A program made the translations under genes and the position numbers. Positions 59,782-64,000 of a stretch of DNA of 64,000 bases are shown here, one piece after another. The notes below the pieces were generated by a model that searched no databases, was not told the DNA's origin, and saw nothing but the letters and a program-made list of their open reading frames with translations. This DNA comes from Anaerolineales bacterium (GTDB lineage: Bacteria; Chloroflexota; Anaerolineae; Anaerolineales; Villigracilaceae): positions 1,612,001 through 1,676,000 of the forward strand of contig CP129481.1 in the NCBI GenBank assembly GCA_030583905.1, written 5' to 3'. Numbering within the stretch: the stretch's first letter is position 1; every line of letters begins with the position of its first letter.

Positions 59782-61152
59782 ATGTCAGATGTACAGAAGG
59801 CACTGGAGTACGTCCGCGGAAACCGCGAACGATTTTTGAGCGAGTTGAAGGAATTTCTCGCGATTCCTTCGATTTCCACGCTGGATGAGAATAAAGGTGA
59901 TGTCCGCCGCGCCGCCGAATGGACTGCCGCGCAGTTGCGTTCGATCGGCATGAAGAAGGTCAAGATCATGCCGACGGGCGGACACCCTGTCGTGTACGGC
60001 GAATGGATGGGCGCCGGCAAATCCGCTCCCACCATCATGATCTACGGACATTACGATGTCCAGCCGGTGGACCCGGTCGAGTTGTGGAAGTCCGATCCGT
60101 TCAAGGCGGAGGTGCGCGGCGACTATCTCTTCGGGCGCGGCTCTTCGGACATGAAAGGTCAGGTGGTGGCATCGCTCAAAGCGGTCGAGGCAATTCTCCG
60201 CACGGGCGAAGCGCCGGTCAACATCAAATGGCTGGTCGAGGGCGAGGAAGAGATCGGTTCGGAGCATCTCGGGGATTTCATCAAGAAGAATAAGAAACTG
60301 CTTGCCAGCGATTTTTGTCTGAACCCCGATGCGGGCATGATTGCGCCCGACAAGCCGACCATCACCACCGGTTTGCGCGGACTGGCGTACTTTGAACTGC
60401 GTGTGTACGGACCGAGCAAGGACTTGCATTCCGGTCTGTTCGGCGGCACGATTCATAACCCCGCCCAGGCGTTGATCGAGCTGGTGGCAGGGATGCACGA
60501 CAAAAATGGAAAGATCACGCTGCCCGGCTTTTATGACAAGGTGCGCAAACTGAGCAAGAAGGAACGCGCTGATTTCAAACGCCTGCCGGTCAGTAAAAAA
60601 GATCTGCTGGCGATCACCGGCGTGCCTGATCTATGGGGCGAACCACAGTTCATTCCCGCCGAGCGTGTTGGCGCGCGCCCGACTTTGGAAGTGAACGGTC
60701 TGCTTTCCGGTTTCACCGGGCAGGGATCCAAGACGGTTTTGCCCGCTTGGGCGATGGCAAAGATCTCCTGCCGCCTCGTGCCGGACCAGACACCTGAAGA
60801 GGTCGAAAAGCAGATGCGCGCTTATCTGAAGAAAAACGCACCCAAAACAATCAAATGGGAGTTGATCAACCTGCACAATGCCGGCGCGGCGCTGGTGGAA
60901 ACCGACTCGGCTGGCGTGCGCGCGCTTTCAAGCGCGCTTGAATCCGTATGGGGCAAACGTCCATATTTCAAGCGCGAAGGCGGTTCGATCGGTTCGGTGG
61001 TTCTTCTACAGGATTATGTCGGCGCGGACTCGCTCCTGACCGGCTTCGGCTTGCCCGATGACAACGTCCATTCGCCGAACGAGCGAATGCACTTGCCGAC
61101 TTGGTACAAAGGCATCGAAGCGTTCACCCACTTTTTCTACAATTTCAAATAA
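59782..61152 (+). CDS. M20-family metallopeptidase (dipeptidase)
   Basis: 456 residues of the M20 di/tripeptidase type. Metal and catalytic residues are in YGHYDVQPVDPVE, RGSSDMKGQ, EGEEEIGSEHLG and DDNVHSPNERM. A dimerisation domain lies in the middle. It hydrolyses dipeptides or removes N-acyl groups. ATG 59782 is chosen for AAGGAGA nine bases before; the earlier in-frame start at 59704 lies inside the SBP gene. Pairing with the peptide-binding gene suggests peptide use. Confidence 0.9.
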   Translation: MSDVQKALEYVRGNRERFLSELKEFLAIPSISTLDENKGDVRRAAEWTAAQLRSIGMKKVKIMPTGGHPVVYGEWMGAGKSAPTIMIYGHYDVQPVDPVELWKSDPFKAEVRGDYLFGRGSSDMKGQVVASLKAVEAILRTGEAPVNIKWLVEGEEEIGSEHLGDFIKKNKKLLASDFCLNPDAGMIAPDKPTITTGLRGLAYFELRVYGPSKDLHSGLFGGTIHNPAQALIELVAGMHDKNGKITLPGFYDKVRKLSKKERADFKRLPVSKKDLLAITGVPDLWGEPQFIPAERVGARPTLEVNGLLSGFTGQGSKTVLPAWAMAKISCRLVPDQTPEEVEKQMRAYLKKNAPKTIKWELINLHNAGAALVETDSAGVRALSSALESVWGKRPYFKREGGSIGSVVLLQDYVGADSLLTGFGLPDDNVHSPNERMHLPTWYKGIEAFTHFFYNFK

Positions 61153-61165
61153 GAAGGATGAAACA

Positions 61166-61196
61166 AACCTGACAGGTCCGAAAGACCTGTCAGGTT
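61166..61196. repeat. palindrome AACCTGACAGGTC, copy B (possible terminator)
   Basis: Arms AACCTGACAGGTC and GACCTGTCAGGTT around CGAAA, followed by TTTTAAC on the plus strand. Shares the ACCTGACAGGT core with 31871-31902, and may terminate the M20 transcript. Confidence 0.7.
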
Positions 61197-61208
61197 TTAA
61201 CAATCAAC

Positions 61209-62099
61209 ATGGAAGATCGAATAATTTCCTACGGCGGTCAAGCCGTTATTGAAGGGGTGATGATGCGCGGGCAGAAAGCCTACGCGGTTGCCATGCGCGC
61301 GCCGGACGGCGAGATCGTCGTCCATACCGAGAAACTGGCGAACGTCTATCGCTCGAAGATCACGAAGATTCCCTTTCTGCGCGGCGTCATTTTATTATGG
61401 GATGCCTTGGGCTTGGGGATGCGCGCTCTCACGCTTTCCGCCAACACCCAAACAGGTGAAGATGAAAAACTGGAGGGACCGGCTCTTTATCTGACTTTGG
61501 GCTTGTCTCTCGCCTTTAGCATTGGTCTCTTCTTTTTGCTTCCTGCCGGTATCGGCGGCTGGGCGGAACATGCGCTCGCGCAGACCACCTCCGCCTTGTG
61601 GGTCGGCAACCTGCTCGAAGGTGTGCTTCGCCTTCTCTTGCTGATCGGCTATATCTGGGCGATCAGTTTCATGCCTGACATCAAGCGCGTGTTCATGTAT
61701 CACGGCGCGGAACACAAGACCATCAACGCCTATGAAGCCGGCGCGGAATTGACCCCCGAGAACGTGGCGAAATATCCCATCGAGCATCCGCGCTGCGGCA
61801 CGGCGTTCCTGCTGACCTTGGTCCTGCTTTCGATCTTGGTCTTCACGGCGCTGGGTCCGCTGCCGATCGGGTGGCGGCTTGCCACGCGCGTCCTGTTCAT
61901 TCCCATTCTGGCGGGCATTGCCGTCGAATACATCCGCTGGACGGCGAATCATTTGAAAAAACCCATTGTGCAATGGCTGATAAAACCCAATCTTGCATTA
62001 CAGCATCTCACCACGCGCACGCCCGATCTTGCCATGCTGGAAGTTGCGATCCACTCCTTCCAGTCCATGCGCAAGGCGGAATCGGAGATCGTAACGTAG
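61209..62099 (+). CDS. DUF1385 membrane protein
   Basis: 296 residues of a conserved bacterial membrane family. The opening SYGGQAVIEGVMMRG is diagnostic; FMYHGAEHKTINAYEAG and HPRCGTAFLLTLVLLSI follow. Five or so hydrophobic segments (about 95-118, 135-158, 195-215, 218-240). The DUF1385 family resembles YqhQ; function is unclear. Followed by a strong palindromic terminator. Confidence 0.92.
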   Translation: MEDRIISYGGQAVIEGVMMRGQKAYAVAMRAPDGEIVVHTEKLANVYRSKITKIPFLRGVILLWDALGLGMRALTLSANTQTGEDEKLEGPALYLTLGLSLAFSIGLFFLLPAGIGGWAEHALAQTTSALWVGNLLEGVLRLLLLIGYIWAISFMPDIKRVFMYHGAEHKTINAYEAGAELTPENVAKYPIEHPRCGTAFLLTLVLLSILVFTALGPLPIGWRLATRVLFIPILAGIAVEYIRWTANHLKKPIVQWLIKPNLALQHLTTRTPDLAMLEVAIHSFQSMRKAESEIVT

Positions 62100-62113
62100 G
62101 CATTTCGTACCCC

Positions 62114-62145
62114 AAGAGACTGGCATATGCCAGTCTCTTTTTATT
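62114..62145 (+). terminator. terminator after the DUF1385 gene
   Basis: Perfect 13-base palindrome AAGAGACTGGCAT/ATGCCAGTCTCTT, followed by TTTTTA. Confidence 0.85.
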
Positions 62146-62178
62146 TTCCGTTCATCTTGATTTGATAGCATTTTTTCC

Positions 62179-63042
62179 ATGAAACGCTGGTTGTGGTTGA
62201 TACCTGCAAGTTTGTTGATCTTTGCAGGCGCTTATTTCCTCTTCACGGTCGGACGCCCTGCGCCGGTGCCGGTGAAACGCGAGATTTATGAGGGGGTTGT
62301 GTATCGCCGCATCGTCCACTATCTGCCCCATGCGATGATCGCGCATGTGATCGTCGTTGACCGAAGAACCGCTGATGCGGAATTCATCGTCACGCCGCCG
62401 GATGAGGTGGAGGGCGGCACGTTGCAGGCGCGGACAACCTCCGCATTTCTGGAAGAATTCGGCGTGCAGATCGCCATCAATGGGGACGGCTTCTTTCCGT
62501 GGTGGTCGCGCAGTCCCGTAGATTATTATCCGCACAGCGGTGACCCGGTCACGCCGAACGGATTCGCCGCCCATCGGGGAACGGTTTATGCAGACGGTTT
62601 GCAGAACGAGAACAACGAACCCACCATGTACGTCAGCCGCAGGAATGAGATCACGTTTCTGCGCCAGCCGGGTAATCTCTTCCATGCCATTTCGGGAGAC
62701 CGAATGTTGATCCAGGGTGGCGAGATCGTTGCTGGTCTGGATGATGAGATCATTCATCCGCGCACGGCAGTTGGCATCAATCGCAATGGACGGTTTGTGT
62801 ATCTCGTGGTGGTGGATGGACGCCAGCCATTCTATAGCGCGGGTGCGACTTTCCTGGAACTGGCGGAGTTGATGAAGGATCTGGATATCCACTTTGCGAT
62901 GGCGTTGGATGGCGGCGGTTCGTCCACGCTGGTGATGATGGGGGAGGATGGGAATGCAGTTATCCTGAATTCGCCAATCGACAGTTATATTCCGGGGCGC
63001 GAACGACCGGTGGCGAATCATTTTGGGGTGTTGATCAGGTGA
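62179..63042 (+). CDS. phosphodiester glycosidase family protein (NAGPA-like)
   Basis: 287 residues. One N-terminal membrane/signal segment (about 5-24). The NAGPA domain covers about 45-285: QIAINGDGFFP, RTAVGINRNGRFVYLVVVDG and FAMALDGGGSSTLVMMG. Family enzymes remove phosphodiester-linked sugars, here probably outside the cell; substrate unknown. Single gene. Confidence 0.88.
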   Translation: MKRWLWLIPASLLIFAGAYFLFTVGRPAPVPVKREIYEGVVYRRIVHYLPHAMIAHVIVVDRRTADAEFIVTPPDEVEGGTLQARTTSAFLEEFGVQIAINGDGFFPWWSRSPVDYYPHSGDPVTPNGFAAHRGTVYADGLQNENNEPTMYVSRRNEITFLRQPGNLFHAISGDRMLIQGGEIVAGLDDEIIHPRTAVGINRNGRFVYLVVVDGRQPFYSAGATFLELAELMKDLDIHFAMALDGGGSSTLVMMGEDGNAVILNSPIDSYIPGRERPVANHFGVLIR

Positions 63043-63093
63043 CAGGTCCGGGGCGAAGCGGGGAATGAGAGAATTAAGGGCTTTTATGTCGGA

Positions 63094-63125
63094 GACTCGA
63101 TTCGAGCAAATCGAGTCCTTTTTAT
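63094..63125 (+). terminator. terminator after the glycosidase gene
   Basis: Stem GACTCGAT/ATCGAGTC with an 8-base loop, followed by CTTTTTATT. The rest of the 288-base gap up to 63330 shows a small TGCCG/CGGCA hairpin (63217-63231) but no gene. Confidence 0.8.
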
Positions 63126-63330
63126 TCGCAACTATTTTGCAACTTCGCCGCAACCCACCTGCAATGTCCTCAGCCCGTTCCTGATTATAGAATGTAAGTA
63201 TCGTGCACATGCAGAATGCCGTGATTCGGCAGCTTGGAGGGAATGCATCTTATAAACCCAGGTTCATGGTCGCAACTCGGTTCGTTTCGAGTCCTTCCAC
63301 CATATCTTTTCTCATCAAGGAGAATGTTCA

Positions 63331-64000
63331 ATGAAAACAAGTATTCCGGTTCGTGTCTTGTTGCTGGCTGTGATGTTGGTCAGCGCTTTGGGTACCAGCA
63401 CGCAAGCTTTTGCAAAAAGTGAGGCGGCTCCTTTCCTCCCTGCGCAGATCATCATCCGCAGTACGACGTTTTGGGATGCCACCTTTAGCGGGACCGTAAA
63501 TGCGGACCGCTTCGAGCGCTGGTCATTGCAGATCGAGGAGGCAAGCAGTTTCTCTGTGACTGTGACCGCATTGACAGGTGACTTGGTCCCCTCGATCTAT
63601 TTGTTGGATTCTGGCGAGAACGAGATCGCCAGTGCTGCGGGCGTTCCATCGGAAACGGTTCTGACCACGACGCAGCCTGCGGGGGAATTCTTCATCCAGA
63701 TCCAACCCGCATCCGGGGGCGGTACGTACAGCATGGTCATTCGGAAGACCGATGCCCCGGTTGTTGACCCGAACGCTGTCATCGTGCTGAATCCCGCCAG
63801 CATTGATATCGGTGATGTTTCCACCGCGACCGTGATGCTGAACAATGTGCCGGAAGGCGGATATGCCAGCGCGGAATTCACCTGTTCCTACGACGTCGCT
63901 TTTGTAGAAGTCAGCAATATTTCAGAAGCAGGTCTATTCGGCTCGGACTCCGCTGTGGTTCTGAATGGACCACAGGACGGCAGTTTCATCATTGCAATTG
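63331..64000 (+). CDS. secreted cohesin-domain protein (3' partial)
   Basis: 223 codons visible before the window ends. A signal peptide (1-29, ending TQAFA) is followed by a beta-rich domain (about 38-135) like bacterial pre-peptidase C-terminal domains: FSGTVNADRFERWSLQIEEASSF and PAGEFFIQIQPASGGGTYSMVI. A cohesin-like domain begins near 145: IDIGDVSTATVMLNNV and ASAEFTCSYDVAFVEV. Non-cellulosomal cohesins occur in surface proteins of Chloroflexota and bind other surface parts. AAGGAGA is before the ATG. Its dockerin partner cannot be seen. Confidence 0.75.
   Translation, partial: MKTSIPVRVLLLAVMLVSALGTSTQAFAKSEAAPFLPAQIIIRSTTFWDATFSGTVNADRFERWSLQIEEASSFSVTVTALTGDLVPSIYLLDSGENEIASAAGVPSETVLTTTQPAGEFFIQIQPASGGGTYSMVIRKTDAPVVDPNAVIVLNPASIDIGDVSTATVMLNNVPEGGYASAEFTCSYDVAFVEVSNISEAGLFGSDSAVVLNGPQDGSFIIAI

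Noticed and set aside
62152..63210. 352-codon minus-strand frame opposite the glycosidase gene
   Set aside because: Antisense shadow with odd composition; it also covers two terminators.
63180..63330. Possible c-di-GMP or other riboswitch before the cohesin protein
   Set aside because: A small hairpin and GC-rich stretches exist but no consensus of a known class could be matched.

Overview
The window is 64 kb of a moderately GC-rich bacterial chromosome. It most resembles an Anaerolineae-type member of the Chloroflexota. This is inferred from gene content: DUF1385 membrane protein, a Liv transporter with an enlarged LivM, a baseplate-J-like membrane protein beside ruvX and mltG, Pro/Thr-rich linkers in exported proteins, and many intergenic palindromic repeats. 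No rRNA or tRNA was found to confirm it. About 61 genes are supported, and both window ends cut a gene. There is no prophage, IS element or CRISPR array.

Layout. 1-3.4 kb: a SpoIIE-type phosphatase/anti-sigma-like kinase, a STAS antagonist and two tandem patatin-like hydrolases in one co-directional cluster. 3.5-5 kb: a compact arsenic locus of arsR, an unlisted 24-residue Cys-rich microprotein and arsM, each with its own copy of one ArsR-type operator; no efflux pump is present. 5-7.4 kb: oligoendopeptidase F and a GNAT acetyltransferase gene broken by one in-frame TAG. 7.5-8.9 kb: an AT-rich island with a membrane-GAF protein and a small SHOCT-like protein. 9-20 kb: metG, DUF177, polyprenyl diphosphate synthase, tatD, a BrnT-type toxin-antitoxin pair, a surface protein, a phosphohexomutase, a helix-hairpin-helix membrane protein and an MFS carrier.

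19.5-30.8 kb: cysteine desulfurase, a baseplate-J-like protein, ruvX and mltG on the plus strand. On the minus strand are an amidohydrolase fused to a CYTH-like domain, a zinc carboxypeptidase overlapping a cinA-like gene, and an FAD oxidoreductase. 30.8-38 kb: an ornithine-cyclodeaminase-family enzyme and a complete branched-chain amino acid ABC transporter operon (livK-H-M-G-F) with a visible promoter and terminator. 38-49 kb: a cyclic-nucleotide-binding protein, LysM-M23 peptidase, DUF192, response regulator, xthA, ftsH, fadD, miaA, an HD hydrolase, and a guanidine exporter (sugE) preceded by a recognisable guanidine-I (ykkC) riboswitch and terminator.

49-64 kb: rnc-smc; a parvulin-type foldase next to rpsF-ssb-rpsR; a PHP phosphoesterase; secG; a family 5 solute-binding protein with an M20 peptidase; DUF1385; a phosphodiester glycosidase; and the start of a cohesin-domain secreted protein. 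Several sets suggest joint function: arsenic sensing and methylation, guanidine sensing and export, amino-acid/peptide import with peptidases, and an RsbU/RsbW/RsbV-like partner-switching module next to lipid hydrolases. The most unusual items are the ars microprotein with tripled operators, the amidohydrolase-CYTH fusion, the riboswitch-controlled sugE, the enlarged LivM, and the families of palindromic intergenic repeats.
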